DNA from: Leptolyngbya sp. CCY15150 | GTDB taxonomy: Bacteria; Cyanobacteriota; Cyanobacteriia; RECH01 | DNA: 64,000 nt | Direction of reading: 5' to 3' | Assembly (NCBI RefSeq): GCF_016888135.1 | Contig: NZ_JACSWB010000174.1 | Span: 248,001 to 312,000 of the forward strand | Shown here: positions 9,112 through 19,667 of the stretch, piece by piece | Layout: each line of letters opens with the position of its first letter | How positions within the stretch are numbered: position 1 is the stretch's first letter | Position numbers and translations under genes: made by a program | Notes under the pieces: model-generated | The model's input: only the letters and a program-made list of their open reading frames with translations | What the model was told of the DNA's origin: nothing | The model's database searches: none

Positions 9112-10266
9112 CTATCGTGATTCAGTACTGGATTCCAGCAATAGAGCCAGCACATATTCCCCCTCGTTCACCGCCTGATTAATACCGCGATCCAACACAA
9201 GACCGGCCTGCATAGCGCGCATTTCCATCAGATGGGGATAGTCATCGCCCCCTTTAGGAACCTGTAAGATCTCACAGAGAACCTGCCCTTGGGCAACGCG
9301 ATCGCCCAAGGACACCCGCGATCGCACTATGCCACCCGTGGGAGCATAGTATCGCTGGATATCGCTGGATCGGTAAAGTTGGGGCGTTGCTAGGGGTAGC
9401 GGTGTTGTCCAACGCTGAGTGATCACTTGCTTTTCGTACAGGTAGGCTTGAATGCCCTGCACACCGCGTTCTACGGAATCTGGCTGCATCTGCATCGCCG
9501 ATCCGAGTTCTAGGGTGTAGGCTTCCAGATCAAATCGCAGCGATCGCCCCAGAATCTCTAATTCCCGCTCCAGCGCCAGCCAGGGTTTGATAAACGCTTC
9601 ATCGAAGGCATCACCATCGTAGCGATCCAGTTGGATGGCTAGATCGAAGCCAAACAGAGCCGCTCCCAGGTGGCGATCGCCCCCATAGTAGAGATAGGTC
9701 AATCCATCGTTGGATGAGCTATGCAGATCAATCACCGTATCGGCATCCAGAGCTAGGGACTGCAGGCAGTTGCGATAGCGATGGTGGATGGGTGCGCCGC
9801 CGCCCTGGGCCTCCTGCTGCTGATCGGCTAGAAATTGCTGGTGAATCCTGTGGCGATAGGCAGCTTGGAGGGTTGCCAACGAGGACTTGAGATGGGTCTG
9901 GGCAAATTGCTGAATGCAGCTGCGATCCACCTGCTTTTCATAGTCCCAAAAGATGCGATTCCAATCGCGCCCGTCGTAGGGGTTATAGCGTCCAGTCGCA
10001 AAATGGTGCGATCGCTGATTGACGCCCAAAGGATTACAGAGCGGTACCAGCCAAATTTCACCCCGCAGGTCTGCATCATCTAGGGTTTGTAGCCCTGCTA
10101 AAACCTCGTGGATCACGGCATTGCCCGCCAACTCCGCACCGTGGAGATTAGCCTGAATATAGATTTTCTTGCCGGGATGCCGGCCCACATATCGATAGAC
10201 CTGCAGCGAAAGGCGATCGCCCGATGCTAGCTGCAGCAAGGGCACGGTTATAATCTCTGGCACCAT
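9112..10266 (-). CDS. M14 / succinylglutamate desuccinylase-aspartoacylase family protein
   Basis: 384-residue zinc-dependent hydrolase of the AstE/AspA branch of the M14 carboxypeptidase clan. Zinc ligands are visible: His and Glu in NLHGAELAGN (near residue 41) and the third His in DTVIDLHSSSND. Members deacylate small amides such as N-acetylaspartate or N-succinylglutamate; the substrate here is unknown. The C-terminal part (GGIVRSRVSLGDRVAQGQ) resembles the lipoyl/biotinyl-like barrel often found there. It lies just downstream of a YjbQ-family gene on the same strand (5-bp gap), so they are probably co-transcribed. Confidence 0.8.
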   Translation of the reverse strand: MVPEIITVPLLQLASGDRLSLQVYRYVGRHPGKKIYIQANLHGAELAGNAVIHEVLAGLQTLDDADLRGEIWLVPLCNPLGVNQRSHHFATGRYNPYDGRDWNRIFWDYEKQVDRSCIQQFAQTHLKSSLATLQAAYRHRIHQQFLADQQQEAQGGGAPIHHRYRNCLQSLALDADTVIDLHSSSNDGLTYLYYGGDRHLGAALFGFDLAIQLDRYDGDAFDEAFIKPWLALERELEILGRSLRFDLEAYTLELGSAMQMQPDSVERGVQGIQAYLYEKQVITQRWTTPLPLATPQLYRSSDIQRYYAPTGGIVRSRVSLGDRVAQGQVLCEILQVPKGGDDYPHLMEMRAMQAGLVLDRGINQAVNEGEYVLALLLESSTESR

Positions 10267-10271
10267 CGTTC

Positions 10272-10688
10272 TTACTGCCCCATGAGCTGCACCACCACCT
10301 CCCGCCGCTGGCCGCGCTGGCGATGTTCCCAGAGGTAAATGCCCTGCCAGGTGCCGAGCATCAGTCGGCCATTGGCCAGGGGAATCTGCTCCGATGTATG
10401 GGTGAGCACCGTGCGGATATGGGCCGGCATATCGTCCGCCCCCTCTAGACTGTGGATGTAGTGCGCATCTTCGGGCACTAGCCGCGCAAAAAAGTTAGCC
10501 AGATCTTTCAAAACATCCGGATCGGCATTTTCCTGAATCACTAAACTAGCAGAGGTATGGCGCAGGAAGAGCTGGCAGAGCCCGACTTGAAAACCAGACT
10601 GGGTCACAATATCCTGCACCGGATTTGTGATCTTACACAGCGACTTGCCATCGGTTTTGACGGTGAGGATTTGTTGGTAAAGTTGCAT
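10272..10688 (-). CDS. YjbQ / UPF0047 family protein
   Basis: 138 residues from the chosen ATG, the usual length for this family; an open frame extends upstream to 10760 but adds 24 residues without homology. Motifs include LFLRHTSASLVIQENADPDV and the C-terminal GTWQGIYLWEHR. E. coli YjbQ has weak thiamine-phosphate synthase activity, but the physiological role is unsettled. The HTSASL and WEHR motifs carry the putative active-site residues. Cytoplasmic, probably co-transcribed with the M14 hydrolase. Confidence 0.88.
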   Translation of the reverse strand: MQLYQQILTVKTDGKSLCKITNPVQDIVTQSGFQVGLCQLFLRHTSASLVIQENADPDVLKDLANFFARLVPEDAHYIHSLEGADDMPAHIRTVLTHTSEQIPLANGRLMLGTWQGIYLWEHRQRGQRREVVVQLMGQ

Positions 10689-10785
10689 CCCATGTCCCTT
10701 ACATACCAAACGGTCAAGGGAGACGGTAGCCTCTAGGGCGATCGCCTCCCTTCTATACACCGTAGATCATCAGCCTCCCGATCGC

Positions 10786-12753
10786 CTAGCGCACCAAGCG
10801 AATCGAGGCATCCAACTCTTGAGGCGATGTAGCACCTACCGCCGCCCAAGAAATCTGATCAATCGTTGCTTCCGTTGTATCAGGACTCAGGGTAAAGTCA
10901 CTGCGGAACGGAATCGTTTGCCCTGGCGCTAGATCATTGAAGTTCAAGCGTCCTTCCACCGTCTGTTCAGCATCAGGACTGTCTTGATAGGCGATACTCA
11001 CATTGCCAATTACTTGGTCGGTATGGTTGGTAATACAGCCCACGATGTAGGTGATTTGGCTGTTGCCCGTCGGTGCATTGAACTGAACATTGGTGAGCTC
11101 TAGGGGCGGTGATTCCTGGGTCGAGCGCACCGTGCGACAGCTTCCAGCATTGGAGATTGTCACAGTCGTTGAAGGCAACGACTCGGTACCCGGTGGCAAC
11201 GCTGCCTGCTGTTCAACAATCGCCAAGGACTCTTCATAGTTAGGCAAGGCGGCCTGAGCATCAGCATAGTTCGGGTCATCCTCCGGCACGCTGCGCAGCA
11301 GGGCTACAGCTTGTTGCCATTGACTCGCCGCTAAGGCCCAATCATCCTGCGATTGAGCATTGGCCGCTAAACGATTGGCCTGATTCGCCAGGGCGATCGC
11401 GTCTTGATAAGCGTTGTCTGCCTCAACGGCCTCACCTTCTGGGGCATCAGGAGCGGGTTCAGGAGTCGTGGGCAAATCTGCCGTCGTACCGTCTTCCGGC
11501 TCATTCATGGTCTGCCAGGCGTTATAGCCCATCAGGCCACCAATCCAAGCAATAATCAACGCCAAGATCACGCCAAAGATTGCCCCAGCGCCGACCCCAG
11601 ATCGCTGAGGTTCAGTTTCCTCGGGCAGAGCCGGTGGCGGTGACGAAGCTGGGGGCAAGGACAAAGGCTCTTCTGGGGTGCTGGCCTCAAGCTGCGGTTG
11701 CTCTACATCCTGATCAGACCTAAGTTCCTCGTCATCGGGGGGCTCCCAGGTGTCTACCTCGGCCGGATCGCTCCCCGGCGATGTCTCCATCAAGGGCTCC
11801 TCCAGATCCGATGAGCGCCGATCATCCGCCGCTACATCCGCATCTGGCTCGGGCGTCATGGCCGGATCGCTAGGGCGGAGGTCTGGATCCGTTAGCCCTA
11901 CCAAATCAGCTAAGACATTATTACTCAACCCCAGCAAATCACTCTCGGCATCATCGAGGGCGAGACTGATCTCCTCGTCATCTTCAATCGTCGTCTGTGC
12001 CTCTGTATTGAAGAGATCATCAATCAACGACTCAGAATAGGCGTCGGCATCGGAGTCACTGGCGGGCTGCAAATCAAAGGAGATATCGTCATCCCGATTC
12101 AGGTCAAGATCTAACTCCGATGCCGTGAAGTCATCATCAAGGCTCGGCAAGACGGTTGTGTCATCAGGAATGAAGGACTCAATTTCCTCATCGTCGTCAT
12201 CCTGTACCGATGTCCGCCCCAACGACAGCCCATCCAGGTGCGGCGGCGGTGGCGGCGGCACGCGCTTGGGAATCACATCGGGCGATCGCTCCGGGGAATC
12301 CTGAGCTGGGGCAGCCAGACCCTCACCACTAAACCGCATTCTGCCAGGGGGTGGGGGCGGCGGCAGGGGACGAATCACCGGCGGGGCTGCTGCATCCACC
12401 TGGGAGACTTGGGAAACTGGGGGGGCAGGCGGCTTCGGTGCGGCGATCGCGGCCCCCTGCTCCGAGAGTTCAAGCTCCTGTACCCAAGCCGCTTGGTCAT
12501 CTCCCGTCTTTTTGCCCAAAATCCGAATGAGGCGGATGGAGTCTAGCTCCAGACCATTGATGCCATTGCGCACAAAGTTAGTCATAACCATGCGGTTTGG
12601 CACCTGTGCAGCCTCAGTCATGATCAAGAGGCGATCGCCCTGACGCGCCACTCTAGCATTCATGCCTTGAGTGTGAAGCGTGCGATTCATTAAGGTGGCG
12701 ATCGCCTGAGGATCACCTTGTTTTGCCAATTCTAAAATCGTCGGCTGTGTCAT
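10786..12753 (-). CDS. Large acidic cyanobacterial membrane protein with C-terminal FxLYD-like domain
   Basis: 655 residues, not assigned to a named function. An N-terminal domain of about 95 residues begins MTQPTILELAKQGDPQAIAT, a form seen in many cyanobacterial proteins of unknown role. It is followed by a Pro-rich stretch, then a very acidic Asp/Glu/Ser linker (about residues 180-390). One membrane helix lies near residues 393-415 (GAIFGVILALIIAWIGG). Beyond it are an Ala/Gln-rich helical part (about 445-520) and a beta-rich end around ELTNVQFNAPTG, resembling the FxLYD domains of extracytoplasmic proteins. Probably anchored with the acidic part inside the cell and the C-terminus outside. 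Monocistronic. Confidence 0.75.
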   Translation of the reverse strand: MTQPTILELAKQGDPQAIATLMNRTLHTQGMNARVARQGDRLLIMTEAAQVPNRMVMTNFVRNGINGLELDSIRLIRILGKKTGDDQAAWVQELELSEQGAAIAAPKPPAPPVSQVSQVDAAAPPVIRPLPPPPPPGRMRFSGEGLAAPAQDSPERSPDVIPKRVPPPPPPHLDGLSLGRTSVQDDDDEEIESFIPDDTTVLPSLDDDFTASELDLDLNRDDDISFDLQPASDSDADAYSESLIDDLFNTEAQTTIEDDEEISLALDDAESDLLGLSNNVLADLVGLTDPDLRPSDPAMTPEPDADVAADDRRSSDLEEPLMETSPGSDPAEVDTWEPPDDEELRSDQDVEQPQLEASTPEEPLSLPPASSPPPALPEETEPQRSGVGAGAIFGVILALIIAWIGGLMGYNAWQTMNEPEDGTTADLPTTPEPAPDAPEGEAVEADNAYQDAIALANQANRLAANAQSQDDWALAASQWQQAVALLRSVPEDDPNYADAQAALPNYEESLAIVEQQAALPPGTESLPSTTVTISNAGSCRTVRSTQESPPLELTNVQFNAPTGNSQITYIVGCITNHTDQVIGNVSIAYQDSPDAEQTVEGRLNFNDLAPGQTIPFRSDFTLSPDTTEATIDQISWAAVGATSPQELDASIRLVR

Positions 12754-13702
12754 AGCGTACCCAGATGTGGCAGTGGAAATTGATGACCCAAGAGACTATC
12801 CAATCAAAGCTTATGTGACAGCAATTCAGCAAGCCCATCTTCATGTCATGAAAGCCATGACTGTCAACCGATGAACGTCATCCTGCAATCGTGCTTAGAT
12901 TTTATCAAGCCCTCAGCAGTTTGACCGGTCTGCAGACTTCTCAGTGTCTAGTCTTGGTTGGTAGGCGGCTGAGCTGTTGCGCAGCATCAGTCTTACCAAA
13001 GTTAAGCAACCCTCTGATGAATACGTCTAGAGTAGCAAGATAATTTAATAGTCAGACTAAATCGCGAGAAAATACCTGCAAAGAGCTTGACATCCCCTCC
13101 ACCCAAGCCCAAGGCGATCGGAGTGGAGAGTCTCTCGATCGCCCCAAAGATGTCCTGCCTAGATGTCCTGCTCACAAGATGCCAGGCTGAGCGCCCCCAG
13201 CCGCTGCCCCTTCCCAGGCATGTTGAACAACCCCTTGCCCACGGGCAGAGATCACGCAGAAGTGGCGCGCATCATCGCTGTTGGCATTGCCCATCAACAG
13301 CGATCGCCGGCAGGGTTCTAAGCCCCAGGCTGCTGCCGACCGCGTTCATACCCCTTGGGGCAGATCCTATGGGTTGCCACGAATCTAGTTGCATCTCTCG
13401 GAAAATGTGTTTAGCTTTTGCTTTACAATCTTGGCAGCAGCCCACCCTAACTGCATGACTGCTAGGTATGTCATGGTTTGACATAGGTAGCCGATTTCTA
13501 GCGTGCTACCCTCGCGTATGGAGAAGCCGATTGGGTTTTCATCACCGGTGCTTCCTGCCGCACAACCTAGCCCGTAGCAGGGAGGACACTATCTGCTTTT
13601 ATAGACTGCTTTTATTGAACAACACCCGTTAATACATCCGACGTCATTTTTAATGTTGTTTCAGCCCGCCCACCTCTCGGCCACCATGCACCCCTAGCGC
13701 TT
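12754..13702. other. Non-coding stretch upstream of the branching enzyme
   Basis: About 950 bp with no convincing gene. On the minus strand around 13005-13230 an open frame contains GLGGGDVKLFAG, like the second active-site motif of type IV prepilin peptidases, but nothing else of that family is readable. A minus-strand frame at 13272-13484 has clustered cysteines but no recognised family. The promoter of the GH57 gene presumably lies in 13500-13700. Confidence 0.5.
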
Positions 13703-15292
13703 ATGAGTATTGGATACGTCGCTCTGGTTCTCCACGCTCACCTTCCCTTCGTTCGCCACCCGGAAAGCGACTATGTGTTGGAAGAGGAATGGCTCTACGA
13801 AGCCATCACCGAAACCTACATTCCCTTGCTGCAAATGTTCGATGGGCTGAAGCGCGACGGGGTAGACTTCAAAATGACCATGAGCATGACGCCGCCCCTG
13901 GTGTCGATGCTGCAAGATCCGCTGCTCCAAGAGCGCTATGACGCCCACCTAGCCAAGCTAGAAGAGCTGGCAGAGATGGAAGTTGAGCGCAACACCCACA
14001 ATGGCCATCTACGCTACCTATCTGAGCATTATGCTTCGGAATATAACCAGGTGCGGGAAGTCTGGGAACGCTACGATGGCAACCTGATCACAGGCTTTCG
14101 CAACTATCTCGAAAGCAATAACCTAGACATCATCACCTGCGGGGCTACCCATGGCTATCTGCCCCTGATGAAAATGTATCCCCAAGCGGTTTGGGCACAG
14201 GTGCAGGTGGCTTGTGAGCATTATGAGCAAACCTTTGGGCGACCAGCCAAGGGCATCTGGTTGCCAGAATGTGCTTACTACGAAGGGCTAGAGCGCATGT
14301 TGGCCGATGCCGGGCTGCGGTACTTCTTAAGTGATGGCCACGGCATTCTCTATGCTCGCCCGCGCCCACGCTTTGGCACCTATGCCCCGATCTATACAGA
14401 AACCGGGGTGGCCGCCTTTGGACGTGACCACGAATCCTCCCAGCAGGTATGGTCTTCGGTAGTGGGCTATCCTGGCGCGGCGGAATATCGCGAGTTCTAC
14501 CGTGACTTGGGCTGGGATGCGGAATACGAATACATCAAGCCTTACATCATGCCCAACGGGCAGCGGAAGAATGTGGGCATCAAGTACCACAAGATTACCG
14601 GCAAGGGGCTAGGGCTGAGCGACAAAGATTGGTATGACCCCTACTGGGCCAGGGAAAAGGCGGCGGAACATGCGGGTAACTTCATGTGGAATCGCCAGAA
14701 GCAGGTGGAACACCTCCACGGCATCATGCAGCGCCCGCCGATTATTGTGTCGCCCTACGATGCTGAGCTGTTTGGGCATTGGTGGTATGAGGGGCCGTGG
14801 TTTATTGACTACCTGTTCCGCAAAACCTGGTTTGACCAAAACACCTATGAAATGACCCACCTGGCCGATTACATCCAAGAGCATCCCACCCAGCAGGTTT
14901 GTCGTCCATCTCAGTCGAGCTGGGGCTTTAGGGGCTTCCATGAATATTGGTTGAACGAAACCAATGCTTGGATCTATCCTCACCTACATAAGGCCGCTGA
15001 GCGGATGATTGAGCTATCAGAACGAGAGCCGGCGGATGAGTTAGAGTGGCGATCGCTTAACCAAGCGGCTCGGGAACTCCTGTTGGCCCAGTCGTCGGAT
15101 TGGGCGTTCATCATGCGCACCGGCACCATGGTGCCCTATGCCGTACGGCGGACGCGATCGCACCTCATGCGCTTCAACAAACTGCGGGAGGATATTTTGG
15201 GCGGCAAAATTGATTCCGGCTGGCTAGAGAAGGTGGAAGCGATCGACAACATTTTCCCCGACATCAACTATCGGGTGTATCGCCCTCTCTAA
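13703..15292 (+). CDS. GH57 1,4-alpha-glucan branching enzyme
   Basis: 529 residues, typical for cyanobacterial GH57 branching enzymes, which create alpha-1,6 branches in glycogen. The N-terminus (GYVALVLHAHLPFVRHPE) is the family signature with its catalytic-site His. GIWLPECAYY carries the presumed nucleophile Glu, and SPYDAELFGHWWYEGP carries the acid/base Asp region; a C-terminal helical domain follows. Cytoplasmic. Monocistronic, ending just before a strong hairpin shared with the convergent petH gene. Confidence 0.93.
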   Translation: MSIGYVALVLHAHLPFVRHPESDYVLEEEWLYEAITETYIPLLQMFDGLKRDGVDFKMTMSMTPPLVSMLQDPLLQERYDAHLAKLEELAEMEVERNTHNGHLRYLSEHYASEYNQVREVWERYDGNLITGFRNYLESNNLDIITCGATHGYLPLMKMYPQAVWAQVQVACEHYEQTFGRPAKGIWLPECAYYEGLERMLADAGLRYFLSDGHGILYARPRPRFGTYAPIYTETGVAAFGRDHESSQQVWSSVVGYPGAAEYREFYRDLGWDAEYEYIKPYIMPNGQRKNVGIKYHKITGKGLGLSDKDWYDPYWAREKAAEHAGNFMWNRQKQVEHLHGIMQRPPIIVSPYDAELFGHWWYEGPWFIDYLFRKTWFDQNTYEMTHLADYIQEHPTQQVCRPSQSSWGFRGFHEYWLNETNAWIYPHLHKAAERMIELSEREPADELEWRSLNQAARELLLAQSSDWAFIMRTGTMVPYAVRRTRSHLMRFNKLREDILGGKIDSGWLEKVEAIDNIFPDINYRVYRPL

Positions 15293-15338
15293 GCCTGTCC
15301 GCCTGAGGGCTCTGAGCCTAGTTTCAACACCCATGCAA

Positions 15339-15368
15339 AAGGGAGCGATCGAGGGCGATCGCTCCCTT
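15339..15368. terminator. Bidirectional hairpin built from two HIP1 sites
   Basis: Perfect 13-bp stem (AAGGGAGCGATCG / CGATCGCTCCCTT) with a 4-base loop, between the convergent branching-enzyme and petH genes. Each arm is essentially a HIP1 palindrome. A-rich and T-containing flanks make it a plausible terminator in both directions. Confidence 0.65.
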
Positions 15369-15464
15369 ACTGTTTCCTGAAATGAAGCCGTTTGCCTAGC
15401 CAAGCTCCTAGGGCAACATCCTGAGCGAGCGATTGCCCACCTTGGAATGTTGCCACCCGTGCGC

Positions 15465-16706
<1,242 letters not shown>

Positions 16707-17495
16707 TCAGAATTAGGTGTTTTTAAGTCAAACCTACCACAGCGCGGGGCATATATCACCCACACTGCACCACAGATCAAGCTATCAGAATAAAGCCCTC
16801 TGATCCACAAAACGCTTGAATCTCAACTCAATTCTTGACCTGTGCATCCCGATCGCTGATGTCTCCCCAACACAGACTCCCTTCTCAGAGCATGGCAGCC
16901 CTCACCGCACAAACGACTGGCCTCGCTACCGCGCCCAATCTCTCAACCCATAGGGATCATTTCGCCTTACATGATCAAGACGAACTATGACTGAGGTTAG
17001 CGAAAAGCCGACGTGAAAAATGTTGCCAGCGCGTCACTTTTAGATTCTCTGTGGAATTCCGAGTCCTAGCCAAAGGCACCATGAGGCTACCTACCCTAGC
17101 AAGATGGAGCTAGCGCCTATCTGTGTCTTGATGGGGTAGGCATCAGTCTGGTAGCATGATTATTAATGGATAGTATTAAATACTCACCAGTTATTCCTGG
17201 GCAATTTCAAGCATTTCCCTAACCAACTTGACACGTCTGCGTCAAGGCTAACCGTCAAGACTCAGTGATTTCAGAATTGGATTGAGTGACGCTCAGTCTG
17301 CGTCTAAGATTCTGAAACAGTTGGGAAAGACTTGATTTTTAATTGGGCGTCAATCATATTTACGCCTACGCTCAGCGGTATAATTTGCGAAATACAATTT
17401 GCGGAACTGCTGGCCTGGGGGAATTGCTCTGCGGGGATGCTGTTGTTCCAGATTTAAGAGTGTTGAGTCGTTGTCATTCGTGTTTAGAGGTACCT
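16707..17495. other. Divergent petH/prk control region
   Basis: About 790 bp containing promoters for petH (left) and prk (right). It is AT-rich around 17155-17190 (TGATTATTAATGG and TATTAAATACTC), the kind of sequence bound by LysR-type carbon regulators, though no exact consensus was found. A 9-bp inverted repeat lies at 17269-17317. The open frame extends upstream of prk into this region but has no family homology there. Confidence 0.5.
17269..17317. promoter_or_regulatory. 9-bp inverted repeat upstream of prk
   Basis: TTTCAGAAT (17269-17277) and ATTCTGAAA (17309-17317) are perfect reverse complements separated by 31 bp, about 180 bp before the prk start. It could be an operator or a leader structure. 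CTTGAC / GTCAAG (about 17227-17246) is a second, shorter one nearby. Confidence 0.35.
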
Positions 17496-18497
17496 ATGAG
17501 CAGTAAGCCAGATCGCATTGTCTTAATTGGCGTAGCCGGAGATTCCGGATGTGGTAAGTCAACCTTTTTGCGCCGTTTGGCGGATCTGTTCGGGGAAGAG
17601 TTGATGACCGTCATCTGTTTAGATGACTACCATAGCCTTGACCGCAAGGGGCGGAAGGTGGCTGGCGTCACGGCGCTGAACCCCAAGGCCAACAACTTTG
17701 ATTTGATGTATGAGCAAATCAAGGCGCTCAAAGAGGGCAATGCGATCGATAAGCCCATCTACAATCACGAGACGGGTGAACTGGATCCGCCAGAGCGGGT
17801 TGAGCCTAACCATATCGTGGTGATTGAAGGGCTGCACCCCATGTATGACGAGCGGGTGCGATCGCTCTTAGACTTCAGCGTGTACCTCGACATCAGCGAC
17901 GAGGTGAAAATCTCTTGGAAGATCCAGCGAGATATGGCTGAGCGTGGGCACACCTACGAGGATATTTTGGCCTCCATCAACGCCCGCCGCCCTGACTTTG
18001 AAGCTTACGTAGACGTCCAAAAGCAGTATGCGGATGTCGTCATTCAAATCCTACCCACCAAGCTGATTCCCAACGATGAAGAGCGCAAAGTGCTGCGAGT
18101 GCGCCTCATCCAAAAAGAAGGTGTGGCAGACTTCGAGCCGGTATATCTCTTTGATGAGGGCTCAACCATCGACTGGATTCCTTGTGGACGGAAACTCACC
18201 TGTTCCTACCCCGGCATTCGGATGTTCTACGGCCCCGATACCTACTACGGCAATAATGTGTCGGTGCTAGAGGTTGATGGTCAGTTTGAGAAGCTTGAGG
18301 AACTCATCTATATTGAGAATCACCTCAGCAATACCTCAACGAAGCACTACGGCGAGATGACCGAGTTGCTGCTGAAGCATAAGGAATATCCGGGTTCGAA
18401 CAACGGTAGCGGACTCTTCCAAGTGTTAGTGGGTCTCAAGATGCGCGCGACCTACGAACATCTCGTCCAAGAGGCTAAGGTTGCTGCTAACGTCTAG
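17496..18497 (+). CDS. prk: Phosphoribulokinase
   Basis: 333 residues from the ATG at 17496, which follows AGAGG by a normal distance; the open frame continues upstream but family homology starts here. It phosphorylates ribulose 5-phosphate to the CO2 acceptor ribulose bisphosphate in the Calvin cycle. The P-loop is GDSGCGKS. Redox cysteines are all present: Cys19 in the P-loop, Cys41 in VICLDDYH, and the C-terminal pair in WIPCGRKLTC. It should therefore be under thioredoxin/CP12 control; cp12 itself is not in the window. Followed by a strong terminator. Confidence 0.98.
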   Translation: MSSKPDRIVLIGVAGDSGCGKSTFLRRLADLFGEELMTVICLDDYHSLDRKGRKVAGVTALNPKANNFDLMYEQIKALKEGNAIDKPIYNHETGELDPPERVEPNHIVVIEGLHPMYDERVRSLLDFSVYLDISDEVKISWKIQRDMAERGHTYEDILASINARRPDFEAYVDVQKQYADVVIQILPTKLIPNDEERKVLRVRLIQKEGVADFEPVYLFDEGSTIDWIPCGRKLTCSYPGIRMFYGPDTYYGNNVSVLEVDGQFEKLEELIYIENHLSNTSTKHYGEMTELLLKHKEYPGSNNGSGLFQVLVGLKMRATYEHLVQEAKVAANV

Positions 18498-18527
18498 ACC
18501 AACCGATGCTAACTTAAGATGATGATC

Positions 18528-18555
18528 AAGGGTGAGCTGAAGCTCACCCTTTTTG
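18528..18555 (+). terminator. Intrinsic terminator of prk
   Basis: An 11-bp stem (AAGGGTGAGCT / AGCTCACCCTT), practically GAGC-TGAA-GCTC at the tip, followed by TTTT. It lies 31 bp after the prk stop codon. Confidence 0.9.
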
Positions 18556-18591
18556 ATGGCTGGTTGTATAGCTTGAAGTCAGGGAGAGACG

Positions 18592-19221
18592 ATGTCGGTT
18601 GCAGAGGATCTATGGCAGGCTAATCAAGACTTAGCGATCGCTTGTTTCAAGAATGCCTTCGTCCAAGGAATTTACAGCGGCACCTTACCCCGCCATAAGT
18701 TTGCCTACTACGTTGGGCAAGATGCCTTTTTTCTAGAATCCTTTGCCCGGGCCTATAGCATTGCCGCGGCCAAAGCTCCGACTTGGGAAGGGTTTGGCAC
18801 CTTCCATGACCTAGCGGGAGGGGTGTTATCCGAGCTGCGGCTACACCAGAGCTATGCTCAATCCTGGCAGGTAGACCTCACGCAAATAACACCAGGGGCC
18901 GCCACCCGCCGCTATACCGATTTCCTACTAGCCACCGCATGGAGCCAGGATACCAGCGTCACCACTGCCGCCATGCTGCCCTGCATGAAACTCTACGCCT
19001 ACTTGGGGCAGCAGCTCGCCCAGCCTGCCATTCCCGAGCACGACTATACCGATTGGATTAGAACCTACAGCAGCCCTGAGTTTGATGATCTAGCTCAGCA
19101 GCTTGCCACCCTAGCGGAACAGGCTCCCCGCACAGCCGCTGTAGATGCCGCCTATCGCTATGCCATGGAATGTGAACGAGATTTCTTCCAGGCCGCCTGG
19201 GAGATTGAGACCGAGACCTGA
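18592..19221 (+). CDS. tenA: TenA-family thiaminase II / thiamine salvage enzyme
   Basis: 209 residues, all-helical TenA/haem-oxygenase-like fold. TenA hydrolyses aminopyrimidines from thiamine breakdown so they can be re-used. Active-site residues appear: Asp in YVGQDAFFLESFARAY, the catalytic Cys in LPCMKLYAYLG (near residue 127), and the C-terminal FFQAAWE. No thiamine genes or TPP riboswitch adjoin it. The start MSVAEDLWQANQD is consistent with the family. Confidence 0.88.
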   Translation: MSVAEDLWQANQDLAIACFKNAFVQGIYSGTLPRHKFAYYVGQDAFFLESFARAYSIAAAKAPTWEGFGTFHDLAGGVLSELRLHQSYAQSWQVDLTQITPGAATRRYTDFLLATAWSQDTSVTTAAMLPCMKLYAYLGQQLAQPAIPEHDYTDWIRTYSSPEFDDLAQQLATLAEQAPRTAAVDAAYRYAMECERDFFQAAWEIETET

Positions 19222-19523
19222 GAGCGATCGCCCTTGTCCTGCAACCCGTGACTTTAACGACGATCATCAGCCTCGTCGCTCATCCTGAGCTGGTCGAAGG
19301 ATGGAGATGAACTCCAGGAGGCGATCGCTCTTGGTCTGCAATGGTTGTGTGAAGACGCGGCAAAGACAGTGTGAAGGCGATCGCCTTTTTCTGTGAGACA
19401 AATCATATCCAAGGGCTAGACAGATCACCCAAGACCGTTGAATAGCCTCCTAGAATGGCATTATGCACCCCAAACTACTGAGCGTGCTCAGTTGCCAATG
19501 GTTTTACCCTAGGAGGAACAGCC
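19222..19523. repeat. Short non-coding stretch with HIP1 and REP-like hairpin
   Basis: Contains a small hairpin CATCCT-(11 nt)-AGGATG at 19281-19303 with the core CCTGAGC..GTCGAAGG, a form widely found as dispersed REP elements, plus HIP1 sites at about 19227, 19321 and 19376. The last (AAGGCGATCGCCTTTTT) could act as a terminator for tenA. Confidence 0.45.
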
Positions 19524-19667
19524 ATGATTAAAGTTTGTAGCCAACCCCTACGCCCCAATCCATTCATGGTCTACCGCGACCCCAAAACCGGGGTTTGGAA
19601 GGTTCTCAAGCCGTCCACAGGCTATACAGACGGTTCATCCGTGCCCCTCACCTCCGCAGGCACCTGA
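19524..19667 (+). CDS. 47-residue conserved cyanobacterial protein
   Basis: A short protein beginning MIKVCSQPLRPNPFMVYRDP, with TGVWKV in the middle and a Ser/Thr/Pro-rich end. An excellent Shine-Dalgarno (AGGAGG, 19511-19516) precedes the ATG by 7 nt, which decides the start. The NPF-x-x-YRDP-x-TG-x-W pattern is one I recognise from small hypothetical proteins of other cyanobacteria; the function is unknown. Its last 46 bp overlap the 3' end of the psbQ gene on the opposite strand, so the two messages are complementary there. Confidence 0.75.
   Translation: MIKVCSQPLRPNPFMVYRDPKTGVWKVLKPSTGYTDGSSVPLTSAGT

Noticed and set aside
13087-13458. 123-codon plus-strand frame
   Set aside because: Pro/Cys/His-rich composition without conserved motif; HIP1-driven open frame in a non-coding region.
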